Source: Streptomyces meridianus (GTDB lineage Bacteria; Actinomycetota; Actinomycetes; Streptomycetales; Streptomycetaceae). From it: 64,000 nt of DNA. The translations under genes and the position numbers were made by a program. Location of the stretch: NCBI RefSeq assembly GCF_023703325.1, contig NZ_JAMQGM010000037.1:1-64000 (forward strand). Reading direction: 5' to 3'. Numbering within the stretch: the stretch's first letter is position 1; the number at the start of each line of letters is the position of its first letter. The notes under the pieces were generated by a model. It was not told where the DNA came from. It saw only the letters and a program-made list of their open reading frames with translations, and did no database searches. Below are positions 9,153 through 17,399 of this stretch, piece after piece.

Positions 9153-10239
9153 TCAGCGGACGATGGCTCCGCACGGTGGCGGGTCGTTGCCGTCGCCGCG
9201 GGTCGGCTCGTGGCCGGCAGGACCGTCGAGCACGGTGCTGAGGGTGTCGATGGCGTCTCGCTGGAGGCGTAGTCGGACGTGGGCGTAGACGGTGGCGGTG
9301 ACCGATGTGGGCGTGACCGAGTAGTTCCTTGATCACGACGAGTTCGACGCCTTGCTCCAGGAGGAGGGTCGCGGCGTTGTGCCTGAGGTCGTGGAACCGG
9401 ATGCGGCGGAGGCCCGCGTGGTCGAGGAGGGTGGTGAAGGTTCGGGTGAGGTTTGTGGGGTCGATCGGCCGGCCGGTGGGCGTGACGAAAACGTAGCCGG
9501 TCTCCTGCCAACTTTCCCCGGCCTCGGCCCGCTCCTCTCCCTGGCGCTGCTGATGGCTCTGAAGCGAGCTGACGCACGTGGTGGGGAGGGTGATGCGGCG
9601 TTCGGAGCTGGTGGTCTTGGTGGGCAGGGTGCTCAGGCCGTGGCTGTGGGTTCGTTGGAGGGTGCGGCGGATGCTGGCGGTTCCTGTCTCCACGTCGAGG
9701 TCGGTCCAGCGGAGGCCGAGGAGTTCGCCTTTGCGGGGCCCGGTGTGGAGGGCGAGCTGGAACAGGGCGTGGAGGCGGTGGCCTTCGGCGGCTTGGAGGA
9801 GCTGGCGGGCCTCGGCGGTGGTGAGGGGCTCGGTGCGCTTGGGCCGGGGTGTGCCTGCTGGCACGTTGCGGGCGATGTTGCGGGAAAGTTCGTCTTCGCG
9901 GACGGCGTGCTGGAGCGCGGATTTGAGGACGGAATGCACATAGTTGACGGTCAACGGCGACAGCCGCTTGCCGCAGCACGTCCCGACGGTGCAGCAGACG
10001 CCCTGGGTGTCGAGCCCTCGTGCGCAGCATTGGCACTGGGTGCGGAGCTGGTCGAGGAGAGCACGCACGTCCTTGGTAGTGAGCCTGCCGAGCTTCTTCT
10101 TGCCCAGGATCGGGGTGATGTAGAGGCGGGCGGTGGCGCGGTAGCGGGTGTGGGTGGTCTCGCGGAGCTGGTGGACGGCGACGTTGTCCAGCCAGTGCTG
10201 GAGGTAGACGCCGATGGTGCAGTCGGCGGCGGGGGAAGT
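9153..10239 (-). pseudogene. Tyrosine recombinase (integrase), frameshifted and N-terminally truncated
   Basis: The frame holds a core-binding domain (VYLQHWLDNVAVHQLRETTH, then YITPILGKKKLGRLTTKDV), a CQCC...CCTVGTCC cysteine cluster typical of Streptomyces integrases, and a catalytic domain with the first Arg in TGPRKGELLGL and FHDLRHNAATLLLEQG. After LLGHAHIG the frame breaks: about 2 nt are missing near 9305, and the expected VTATVYAHVRLRLQRDAI, carrying the catalytic Tyr, continues in another frame to a stop at 9153. At the 5' side a stop at 10240-10242 shuts the frame before the N-terminal arm, whose typical beginning lies on the other strand at 10277. So the gene is dead or needs a correction of the sequence. 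Confidence 0.85.
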
Positions 10240-10276
10240 TCATCCACGCCCGCCTCGACCAGGAAGCCGCCGCCTG

Positions 10277-10927
10277 ATGCCGTCCCCGCGCCGTGCCTGC
10301 AAGTCCCGCGCCAACGGCGAAGGCATCGTCTACCAGCGCAAAGACGGCCACCTCACCCCCGGCGCGAAACTCCCGCCCCGGCAGCAATTGGCCGACCAGT
10401 ACGAGGCTCCCGTCACCGTCGTCGACGCAGCCCTCGACCGGCTCATCGACGGCCACTGGCTCCGCCGCGACGAGAACAGCACCGACGTCCACGTCCAGGA
10501 CGCCAACGACCCCGCCATGGCGAACCGGCTCGCCCACGCCACTCTGACCCGGAAGATCGACGACGGCAGCCTCGCCGAGGGCACCGAACTCACCACCGAG
10601 GCCGCAGCCGACCTCCTCGACACAGACGCACGGACCGCGCAGCAGGCACTGAACCTGCTGACCATGGAGCACAAGGCCACCCGCGTACGCCGCGGCGCCA
10701 CCACCAGAGACGGCGGCATGAGGGTCGAGGAAGTCACCGTCATCGGACCCGACCCAGCACAGGGAACCCCCGGAACCCTGGAAGCCTTCACGGGCCCCAG
10801 CCCTGAGGAGATGCAGGCCCGCACTCGCATGGACGCACCGGCAGACGCGCTGGAAGACGCCCTCGGCCGGATCCAGGAACTGCGCGAACGACTCGACCGC
10901 ATCGAAGGCGGCCACCCCCAGGACTGA
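10277..10927 (+). CDS. Chimeric protein: integrase N-terminal arm fused to GntR-like domains
   Basis: A 216-residue frame starting MPSPRRACKSRANGEGIVYQ, which looks like the beginning of a tyrosine integrase. At about residue 25 it switches to a GntR-like helix-turn-helix (HLTPGAKLPPRQQLADQYEA). A second, diverged winged-helix segment follows (LTRKIDDGSLAEGTELTTEA), then a C-terminal coiled coil (ALEDALGRIQELRERLDRIE). The rest of the integrase lies on the other strand immediately to the left, so a rearrangement between an integrase and a GntR gene with tandem domains is the simplest reading. The frame is open and may be expressed, but ribosome binding is weak. Could be a relic. Confidence 0.55.
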   Translation: MPSPRRACKSRANGEGIVYQRKDGHLTPGAKLPPRQQLADQYEAPVTVVDAALDRLIDGHWLRRDENSTDVHVQDANDPAMANRLAHATLTRKIDDGSLAEGTELTTEAAADLLDTDARTAQQALNLLTMEHKATRVRRGATTRDGGMRVEEVTVIGPDPAQGTPGTLEAFTGPSPEEMQARTRMDAPADALEDALGRIQELRERLDRIEGGHPQD

Positions 10928-11351
10928 TGACGGCAGGACTGCACCTGGCTGGCCATGGGCGCGCCGTGGTGAGGGTTGCGTCGATAGTCTCTCTGCGGTT
11001 TCAAGGCAGGCCCGCTGATGCGGACCCGCGCGCGGCCGGTGCGCGGGCCCGGCCGCTATGGCGCCGCCCCGCTGACCCGAACCCGGCCCCTGGCCGCGCA
11101 AGACCAGCACCCCGGAACAGCCGGAAGCCACCAGAACACGCGACGGGCGAGCACCCCCGGCAGCCCGGGCCAGCCATGGGTGACCACACGCCGACGTCTA
11201 CCTCGACGGACCGCTGCATAGCACGCGTGTTCGGGTAATCGCTTATGGCAGCGGAACCCGGTGTCAGCAGGCGAGAGCGCCCGTATGCTGGCCACGTACC
11301 GTCCGTCGAGGTCACACTGGGACTTGCCGGTCGGATGAGGAGGTGAAAGGG
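10928..11351. other. 424-bp stretch without a gene
   Basis: GC-rich sequence after the chimeric gene with no supported coding frame. A good ribosome site for the Uma2 gene lies at its right end (GGAGG at 11339-11343). No repeat or stem worth naming was seen. Confidence 0.4.
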
Positions 11352-11915
11352 ATGAGCGTTGCCATCGATCACGTCGGGCCCTGGACAGTCGCCGACGTCC
11401 TGGCACTGCCCGAAGACCGCACCATGCGTTACGAGCTGTTGGGGGAATCCCTCGTAATGTCCCCCGCTCCCGGTGTCCGCCACCAGCGGGCCTCATTCCG
11501 CCTCCACGTCGCGTTGGACGCGGCCGCCCGGGCCGTCGGTGCCCCGGTGGAGATCCTGGAAGGCGTCAACGTCGTCCTGCCGTCGGGGTTGGTCGTGCCT
11601 GACCTGGTCGTGGCCGACGCCGGCGCGACCGCCGACGACCCTGTCACCGTCGACCTCGATGCCGTCCAGCTCGCCGTCGAACTCGTCTCCCCCGGCAACC
11701 GCACCATGGACCGCAAGGTCAAGCCCATGCTGTATGCGGAGGCTGCCGTCCCGCACTTCTGGCGACTCGAGTTCGACCCGGCACCGATGCTCGCCGTCTA
11801 CGAACTGGAAGGCGGGCGGTACGTGGAGCGGACGACCGCTCTCGCGGGCGCGACCACCCACCTGGATGCCCCGTTCCCCGTTGCAATCGACCCGGCGGGT
11901 CTCTCCCGGCAGTAG
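11352..11915 (+). CDS. Uma2 family (DUF820) restriction-endonuclease-fold protein
   Basis: A 187-residue protein of the Uma2 family, which has a PD-(D/E)xK nuclease fold and is found singly or in many copies in actinomycetes and cyanobacteria. Seen: VADVLALPEDRTMRYELLGE, LVVPDLVVAD with the first acidic residue, and VQLAVELVSPGNRTMDRK with the E...K pair, then YAEAAVPHFWRLE. The ATG at 11352 is preferred over an in-frame GTG at 11343 that overlaps the ribosome site. Biological role of the family is not established. Its last 55 codons and the following 135 bp are duplicated at 12901-13191. Confidence 0.85.
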   Translation: MSVAIDHVGPWTVADVLALPEDRTMRYELLGESLVMSPAPGVRHQRASFRLHVALDAAARAVGAPVEILEGVNVVLPSGLVVPDLVVADAGATADDPVTVDLDAVQLAVELVSPGNRTMDRKVKPMLYAEAAVPHFWRLEFDPAPMLAVYELEGGRYVERTTALAGATTHLDAPFPVAIDPAGLSRQ

Positions 11916-12052
11916 ATGCCGTCTGACGGCAACGCCGACGGCAACCGGACCCGCCAACGGCATACATCAGCGGACGTCCCCGCATACACGAATCGGTGCT
12001 GACCTGCAAAAATGCAGGTGATAAGCCCCTGCCCAGCACACGTACTATGTGC
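11751..12052 (+). repeat. Direct repeat copy 1 (Uma2 3' end plus downstream to Hint tail)
   Basis: Starts CCCGCACTTCTGGCG inside the Uma2 gene and runs through its stop codon to CACACGTACTATGTGC, the codons of the Hint tail. It matches 12901-13191 over most of its length, with scattered substitutions and a few small gaps. The toxin tip and immunity gene lie between the two copies. Confidence 0.8.
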
Positions 12053-12410
12053 TGGCGGGCGAGACTCCAGTCCTGGTTCACAATTCAAACTGTGCACCTG
12101 CCGAAACGGTCAAAAACCTGCCGGAGGTCACGGCCCCCAAGCCCCTTAAGCCTTCTCAGGCCGATCAGGCGTGGAGTGATTTCTTGGGGCCTGGTCCGTA
12201 CACAAACATTCACCCGCGAACTGGGCAGGTGGATCCCAACCGTCTCGTGTCTTCCGATGGGGCGCCGCAGCAATCCGGAAGGGGGATCACGAGATGAACA
12301 GCAAGCCCACGAAATTCTACTTCCATATGGAGACGTGGGATTGGAACTCCGTCACAGATGAATGGACTGTCGGCAATACGATGCAGCGAGTTCCCTTGGG
12401 GGTGAAATGA
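12025..12410 (+). pseudogene. Second Hint tail plus toxin tip, frameshifted
   Basis: Opens without a start codon in the last residues of a Hint domain (HTYYVLAGETPVLVHNSNC) and continues into a toxin tip containing WSDFLGPGPYTNIHPRTGQ. The frame ends at 12297, but the next frame carries a plausible continuation (IRKGDHEMNSKPTKFYFHME, then TVGNTMQRVPLGVK) to a stop at 12410. One missing base near 12265-12275 would join them into one domain. The pattern HExxSKPTKxxxHxETW resembles tips of other polymorphic toxins, but the activity is unknown to me. Lower GC than its surroundings. With no start and a broken frame this is a silent cassette or a relic. Confidence 0.7.
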
Positions 12411-12799
12411 TGAGAGTAGAAGTTCTGCAAGTCCTGACCCCATCGCAAGGGATCGTGCGTTTCAAGTGCGAGTCTGGCATCGCATCTGGCCGCTGGATGG
12501 GGGCGAACCCCGCTGAAGTAGGTCAATTCGATGTCGAGATCGAAGTTCCGGAAGAGGTCGCAGATTGGATGGCGGGCCCCTCGGGCGCCACTTCCCTCTC
12601 GGAGGTCGGGGCAGATTCTGCCACCCTCATCACGGGCCGAGTTGTCAGATTCGACGATGGCGATGATTCGGTCGTGGAGATCAGAGTAGGGTCGGACATT
12701 CTCCTGATTGAAATCCCGGCCCGAAGGTCGGAGCTTCCTGTGGAGGGTTTCATTTCCTTCCGGGCCTCCGAAATGAAACTCTACCCGTATGACCTGTAA
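12407..12799 (+). CDS. Probable immunity protein of the second toxin cassette
   Basis: A 130-residue acidic protein (MMRVEVLQVLTPSQG), start at 12407 or 12410, overlapping the toxin-tip stop as ATGATGA, so it is translationally coupled to the toxin. It is beta-rich with many Glu, Asp and Val residues, no signal peptide and no recognised domain. The position directly behind a toxin tip and the low GC shared with it suggest an immunity protein. Its frame is intact while the toxin's is broken, as seen where immunity genes are kept to protect against relatives. Confidence 0.65.
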   Translation: MMRVEVLQVLTPSQGIVRFKCESGIASGRWMGANPAEVGQFDVEIEVPEEVADWMAGPSGATSLSEVGADSATLITGRVVRFDDGDDSVVEIRVGSDILLIEIPARRSELPVEGFISFRASEMKLYPYDL

Positions 12800-12889
12800 G
12801 TGACCCACCCGAAAGGCGTAGGTAGGAATTCCACGGGATTCACCCTGGAGGTCCCTGCGTGGGTTCTCGTGAGATTGGTGTTTGACTCT

Positions 12890-13066
12890 CGGGCCGCTAT
12901 CCCGCACTTCTGGCGTCTGGAGGTCGATCCTGCGCCGATGCTCGTCGTCTACGAACTGGAAGACGGCCGGTATGTGGAGCGGACGACCGCCCTCGCGGGC
13001 GCGACCGCCCACCTGGACTCCCCGTTCCCCATCGCAATCGACTCCGCTGGACTCTTCCGGCAGTAG
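12890..13066 (+). pseudogene. Uma2 C-terminal fragment (duplicate)
   Basis: The last 56 codons of a Uma2 gene without the nuclease part: AAIPHFWRLEVDPAPMLVVYE through SAGLFRQ and stop. It is nearly the same as the end of the gene at 11352. No start codon or ribosome site of its own. It results from the duplication that flanks the toxin cassette. Confidence 0.8.
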
Positions 13067-13191
13067 CTGCCATTTGACGGCGACCGGACCCGCCAACGGC
13101 ATGCGCCAGCGGACTTCCCCGGACGCACGGATCGGCGCTGACCTGAAAAAACGCAGTCGATAAGCCCTCGCCCCGCACACGTACTACGTGC
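12901..13191 (+). repeat. Direct repeat copy 2
   Basis: Second copy of the repeat at 11751-12052, offset by about 1.15 kb. It ends in CACACGTACTACGTGC (residues HTYYV of a Hint tail), after which the sequence no longer matches copy 1 and enters the sortase-anchor remnant. Confidence 0.8.
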
Positions 13192-13231
13192 AAGCGACCG
13201 TGGGCGAGGAGGCGCAGGCCGCCGGTGGTGC

Positions 13232-13396
13232 GGCAGGGGGACCGGTGACGCGTCCGACACCGGGGGGCTCGCGTTCACGGGCGCCGGTGGTGTGCTCCTC
13301 GGCATCGGGTCCGCTGCGGTTGCCCTGGTCACGGGGGCGGTCCTCTTCGTGGCCTCGCGTCGCAGCGGAGTGAGTGAGGACGTGGCAGCGGTTTGA
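13232..13396 (+). pseudogene. Orphan LAXTG sortase anchor (cell-wall protein C-terminus)
   Basis: The frame contains TGDASDTGGLAFTG at 13240-13282, then a hydrophobic segment (GVLLGIGSAAVALVTGAVLF) and a charged tail ASRRSGVSED before a TGA at 13394. This is a complete class E sortase signal (LAFTG, membrane stretch, RR tail). No start or upstream part of a wall protein fits in frame, since the sequence to the left is the Hint tail duplicate. Suggests that the toxins here were once attached to a wall-anchored gene, or that two genes were joined by deletion. Confidence 0.7.
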
Positions 13397-13674
13397 CGAT
13401 TCGCTTGACGATCCGTCCCGGGCGTATCCGGCGAAGCGGGGTAACCGGGACGGATCCGAGTGACCTGAGGAAAATTTTGAAACGGGCAAAAAGGACCGTG
13501 CTGCGATATCCGCATATCAAGTGAAACGCCCAATGCCTTGTAATCGCAGGTCATTCTCTCGTTCAACCTTGCTCGCTGCAACTCGCGTCCACCTGCGGCG
13601 GCAATATGCAAGATCACTTGCCTCGCGCGCCATTGTTACGTCTGCGAATTCAGCAGCACCTAGCGTCCTGTCCC

Positions 13675-15255
13675 ATGGTTCAGGTAGACCCGCGGCTCAG
13701 CGCCGCAGAGAAGGCAGGCGGTACCGGCGGCGCTCAGCGTGCGTCGTCCCCGAAGGACATCACCCGCAAGGGCCTCAGCGGCAACTCGGTCGGTCTGGTC
13801 GGCAGTGCGGTCATCGGCGTCTCCGCCGTGGCGCCCGTCTACTGCCTGACGGCCACGCTCGGCCCGACGGTCGGCGAGGTCGGTGTGCAGATGCCGGCGA
13901 TCTTCCTGGCGGGCTTCCTGCCGATGCTGCTCGTCGCGTTCGCCTACCGGGAGCTGAACAAGGCCGTCCCGGACTGCGGCACGTCCTTCACCTGGTCGGT
14001 GAAGGCTTTCGGCCCGCGCATCGGTTTCATGTGCGGCTGGGGTCTGGTGATCGCGACGATCATCGTGCTGTCGAACCTGGCAGGCGTCGCGACCTCCTTC
14101 TTCTACCTACTGCTGGGCGAGATCACCGGCAGTGAGGCAGTAGCGGCCCTCGACGACAGCAAGCCGGCGCACGTCGCGACGTGTCTGGTCTTCATCGCCG
14201 TCGCCACCGCGATCAGCTACCGCGGGATGACCGCCACCAAGGGTCTCCAGTACGCGCTGGTCGGGCTCCAGCTCGCCGTCCTCGCCCTGTTCGCCGTGAT
14301 GGCGATCGGCAAGGCCGGCTCCGGCGACCTGCCGAACTCCATCGACTTCTCCTGGACCTGGATGAACCCGTTCGCGGTCCAGTCCTTCGCCGCCTTCACG
14401 GCCGGCCTCTCCCTGTCCATCTTCATGTTCTGGGGATGGGACACCTGCCTCACCGTCAACGAGGAGACCCAGGGCAGCGACCGCACCCCCGGCCGCGCCG
14501 CGATCCTCGCCATGGTCGTGCTCGTCGGCGCCTACCTGCTGACGGCCGTCGCCGCGCAGATGTACGCGGGCATCGGCGAGAAGGGCACCGGCCTCGGCAA
14601 CCCGGAGACCTCCGACAACGTCTTCGCGACCCTCGCGAACCCGGTCATGGGCACCGGCCTCGGCGTCCTTCTGTTCCTCGCCGTCGTGGCGTCCGCCGCC
14701 GCGAGCCTGCAGACGACGTTCATCCCCGTCGCGCGCACCGTTCTCGCCATGAGCACCTACCAGGCGCTGCCGCCTTCGTTCGCCCGCGTCCACCCGCGCT
14801 TCAAGTCCCCGGGCCGGGCGACGATCACCGCGGGCGTCGCCACCGGCGTGTTCTACGCCGTCATGACGTTCCTCAGCGAGAACGTGCTGATCGACACGAT
14901 CTATGCGCTCGGCCTCATGATCTGCTTCTACTACTCGATCACTGCCTTCGCCTGCGCCTGGTACTTCCGCCGCGAGCTGCGGAATTCCACCCGCGACCTG
15001 GTGTACAAGGGTGTCCTGCCGGTCCTGGGCGGCGTCCTGCTGGCCGCGGTGTTCGGCAAGACCCTGTACGACATGTGGGACCCGGCCTACGGAACCGGCA
15101 GCTCGGTTCTCGGGGTGGGCAGTGTGTTCGTCATCGGTGTCGGCCTGCTGCTGCTCGGCGCGGTGGTGATGCTGGTGATGCAGCGCCGCAGCCCCGCCTT
15201 CTTCCGCGGCGAGGTGCTGACCCGGGAGACCCCGGCGCTGGTCGTCGAGGACTGA
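13675..15255 (+). CDS. APC-family amino acid permease
   Basis: A 526-residue integral membrane transporter of the amino acid-polyamine-organocation family with about 12 hydrophobic segments. Seen: the N-terminal GLSGNSVGLVGSAVIGVSAV unwound first helix motif, the conserved AFAYRELNKAVPDCGTSFTW segment, and FWGWDTCLTVNEETQ in the middle. The substrate is probably an amino acid or amine and cannot be told. The ATG at 13675 has no clear ribosome site, so it may be leaderless. A terminator at 15270 ends the unit, and no neighbour gene hints at a substrate. Confidence 0.88.
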   Translation: MVQVDPRLSAAEKAGGTGGAQRASSPKDITRKGLSGNSVGLVGSAVIGVSAVAPVYCLTATLGPTVGEVGVQMPAIFLAGFLPMLLVAFAYRELNKAVPDCGTSFTWSVKAFGPRIGFMCGWGLVIATIIVLSNLAGVATSFFYLLLGEITGSEAVAALDDSKPAHVATCLVFIAVATAISYRGMTATKGLQYALVGLQLAVLALFAVMAIGKAGSGDLPNSIDFSWTWMNPFAVQSFAAFTAGLSLSIFMFWGWDTCLTVNEETQGSDRTPGRAAILAMVVLVGAYLLTAVAAQMYAGIGEKGTGLGNPETSDNVFATLANPVMGTGLGVLLFLAVVASAAASLQTTFIPVARTVLAMSTYQALPPSFARVHPRFKSPGRATITAGVATGVFYAVMTFLSENVLIDTIYALGLMICFYYSITAFACAWYFRRELRNSTRDLVYKGVLPVLGGVLLAAVFGKTLYDMWDPAYGTGSSVLGVGSVFVIGVGLLLLGAVVMLVMQRRSPAFFRGEVLTRETPALVVED

Positions 15256-15269
15256 GGCTCGCTGGTCCG

Positions 15270-15314
15270 CTGAGCGCCCGTACCGCGGTTCCGGCCGCCG
15301 GTGCGGGCGCTCAG
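15270..15314 (+). terminator. Terminator after APC permease
   Basis: CTGAGCGCCCG (15270-15280) pairs with CGGGCGCTCAG (15304-15314), and the stem continues inward with ACCG/CGGT after a one-base mismatch. It lies between the permease and the convergent PPOX pseudogene and can serve both. Confidence 0.75.
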
Positions 15315-15335
15315 CCGTGGCGTCGGACCCACCCC

Positions 15336-15835
15336 TCAGCCCCGGCGCGGCGGGCTGTCGTCGTTGCCGCGACGCACCGTCCGCAGGGGCGCGCCCGGCC
15401 GCCACACCTGCACGACGAGGTCCGGGTCGGCGACGGTCGTGCGCACCACCTCGGCCGGCTCGAGGCGGAAGAGGTGAAAGGGGCCCGGCGGCGTCTCGAC
15501 CTCCCCGGTGAACCGGGAGATCGCCTCGGGATCGGTGACCTCGACCGCCCGTCCGCTGATCCGGACGTCGCCGTCGGCCATCGAGTCGTCCGGGCCCGGG
15601 TTCGCCTGGAGCGCGCACCGCGGATCGCGCCGAAGGTCCAGCGCCTTGCGGGAGTTCGGCATCATGCCGAGCCACAGCTCACCGAACCGGAAGTTCGCCT
15701 CGATGCCCGTCACGCGCGGGGAGCCGTCGGCCCGCACGGTGGCCAGAACGTGGTGCTTGTACTGCTGGAACCGGGCCGCACGGTCTGCGCGAACTCCGGC
15801 TCGGCCGCCTCGACGTCTGCCCAGCTGGTCGTCAT
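15336..15835 (-). pseudogene. PPOX-class (FMN/F420-binding split-barrel) protein, frameshifted
   Basis: Starts MTTSWADVEAAEPEFAQTVR at 15835, but after TVR the frame must shift by one base at about 15775 to continue as RARFQQYKHHVLATVRADGS through FRFGELWLGMMPNSRKALDL to the stop at 15336. About 166 residues in total, the normal length of the family. One G is missing in the run where GTGCGGGCCCGG would be expected. The split-barrel fold binds FMN or F420; with FO synthase nearby, F420 is plausible. The otherwise intact sequence means the shift is either very recent or a sequencing error. Confidence 0.75.
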
Positions 15836-15896
15836 GGGTCCATGATGGCGTCGAGGACCGACAACGGCCGGTCGGCCGGCCGGACAAGGAGTGCTC

Positions 15897-16562
15897 ATGA
15901 CCGCAGTAGTGCTGGTGCACGGGCTGTACGAGGGGCCGGAGCACTTCGCGCCCGTCACGGAACGGTTGCGCGCGGAGGGTGTCGAGGTCGCCGTCCCCGA
16001 GCTGCACCGCGGCTCGCTCGCCGCCGACACCGCGGCGGTCCAGGAGGTCGTGGACGCGATGGGCGGACCGCCGATCGTGGTCGGCCACTCCTACGGGGGG
16101 TCCGTGATCACCGGCCTCACCGGCGTCCGTCACCTGGTCTACCTGGCCGCTTTCGTCCCCGACGAAGGGGAGAGCGCGGCCGGCCTCAGCGTCGACACCA
16201 ACCTGATCGGCCCGGCGATCGTCAAGCGCCCGGACGGTCTGACCGACCTCGACCCGGTGCTCGCCCGGACCGTGCTGTTCAACGACTGCACGCCCGGGCA
16301 GACGGACCGTGCCGTGGCCCTGCTGCGCCCCCAGGCGCTCGGCTGCGGGCGGGGCATTCCCGAGCGCCAGGCGTGGAAGGACGTCCCCTCCACGTACGTG
16401 GTTTGCACGGAGGACCGCACCGTCGACCCCGGCCTGCAACGCACCATGGCGAAGCGCTGCGGATCGACCCGCGTCTGGCCCACCGGCCACGCGCCCTTCG
16501 TCAGCCGTCCCGATCTGCTGACCGGGCTCATCGCGGAGTTGCTGTCGCGGAAGGGGAGTTGA
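15897..16562 (+). CDS. Alpha/beta hydrolase
   Basis: A 221-residue single-domain alpha/beta hydrolase. Seen: VVLVHGLYEGPEHF (oxyanion HG), IVVGHSYGGSVI (nucleophile elbow, Ser in GHSYGG) and TGHAPFVSRPDLL (catalytic His). The acid is probably Glu/Asp in VVCTEDRTV. The start is the ATG at 15897 with AAGGA 6 nt upstream. No signal peptide, so cytoplasmic. Similar to small esterase-like proteins with VHG...SYGG; substrate unknown. The gene that follows on the same strand starts 57 bp downstream. Confidence 0.85.
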   Translation: MTAVVLVHGLYEGPEHFAPVTERLRAEGVEVAVPELHRGSLAADTAAVQEVVDAMGGPPIVVGHSYGGSVITGLTGVRHLVYLAAFVPDEGESAAGLSVDTNLIGPAIVKRPDGLTDLDPVLARTVLFNDCTPGQTDRAVALLRPQALGCGRGIPERQAWKDVPSTYVVCTEDRTVDPGLQRTMAKRCGSTRVWPTGHAPFVSRPDLLTGLIAELLSRKGS

Positions 16563-16618
16563 CCCGGAACATTGCGTCCCGTGTCGGCTTGCAGCTCTCG
16601 ATGGCCGACAATCGGTCC

Positions 16619-17296
16619 ATGGACAGCGCACCCGATCAGGACCGGTTCCGCTCCACCTTGCGCGGACTGCGCGTGTGGGACGTCGAGCTGCCCGGCTTCG
16701 ACCCCGATGCCGCGCCCGCCGATCCGTTGCCGCTGTTCCGGCGGTGGCTGTGCGAGGCCGCGGACGCCGGGCAACCCGAGCCCCACGTCATGTCGCTGGC
16801 CACGGCCGACGCAGACGGCCGTCCCGACGCGCGGATCGTGGTGCTGCACGACGCCGACGAGCACGGCTGGCACTTCGGCTCGCACGCCGGCAGCCGCAAG
16901 GGGCGGCAGCTGGCGGACCGGCCCGAGGCCGCGCTGATCTTCTACTGGCACACCGTGGGCCGTCAGGTGCGAGTGCGGGGGACCGTGACGACCGCAGCGC
17001 CCGAGGAGAGCGCGGCCGACCTGCACGCGCGCTCCACCGGAGCACTCGCCGCCGCGCTCGTCGGCCGGCAGAGCGAAGTGCTCCCATCCGTCGCTGAGTT
17101 GGAGCGCGCCTCGGACGACGCCTGGCAGCGGGCGCAGGACCAACCCGAGGCGGATGTGCCGAGCTGGACGCTGTACCGGCTGGACCCCGACGAGGTCGAG
17201 TTCTTCCAGGGCGACGCCCGCCGCCGCCACGTCCGGCTGCGCTACCGGCGCCACGCGGGCGGCGACGTCTGGACGCGCGAGCTGCTCTGGCCCTGA
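16619..17296 (+). CDS. Pyridoxine/pyridoxamine 5'-phosphate oxidase-like flavoprotein
   Basis: A 225-residue protein of the PNPOx family: PLPLFRRWLCEAADAGQPEP at the front, MSLATADADGRPDARIVVLH, SRKGRQLADRPEAALIFYWH in the FMN-binding barrel, and EFFQGDARRRHVRLRYRR at the end, where PdxH uses a similar WQG..RLHDR motif to bind substrate. The C-terminal motif is diverged from classic PdxH, so it may act on other substrates. Start at 16619 is favoured by length; an in-frame ATG at 16601 is possible. Probably co-transcribed with the hydrolase upstream. Confidence 0.82.
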   Translation: MDSAPDQDRFRSTLRGLRVWDVELPGFDPDAAPADPLPLFRRWLCEAADAGQPEPHVMSLATADADGRPDARIVVLHDADEHGWHFGSHAGSRKGRQLADRPEAALIFYWHTVGRQVRVRGTVTTAAPEESAADLHARSTGALAAALVGRQSEVLPSVAELERASDDAWQRAQDQPEADVPSWTLYRLDPDEVEFFQGDARRRHVRLRYRRHAGGDVWTRELLWP

Positions 17297-17399
17297 AGCG
17301 CTCTGCTCCCTTCGCAAGCTCAGGAAGGAGATTCCGCCCTCCCTTGCGGTGGGAGGCGTGGATGGTCGGGGAGGGTCGGTGCCCGGATGCGCCGCGTCC

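Noticed and set aside
9047..11131. A 694-codon minus-strand frame covering the integrase and the chimeric gene
   Set aside because: It reads the integrase in the wrong frame over most of its length. It only supplies the last codons needed after the frameshift.
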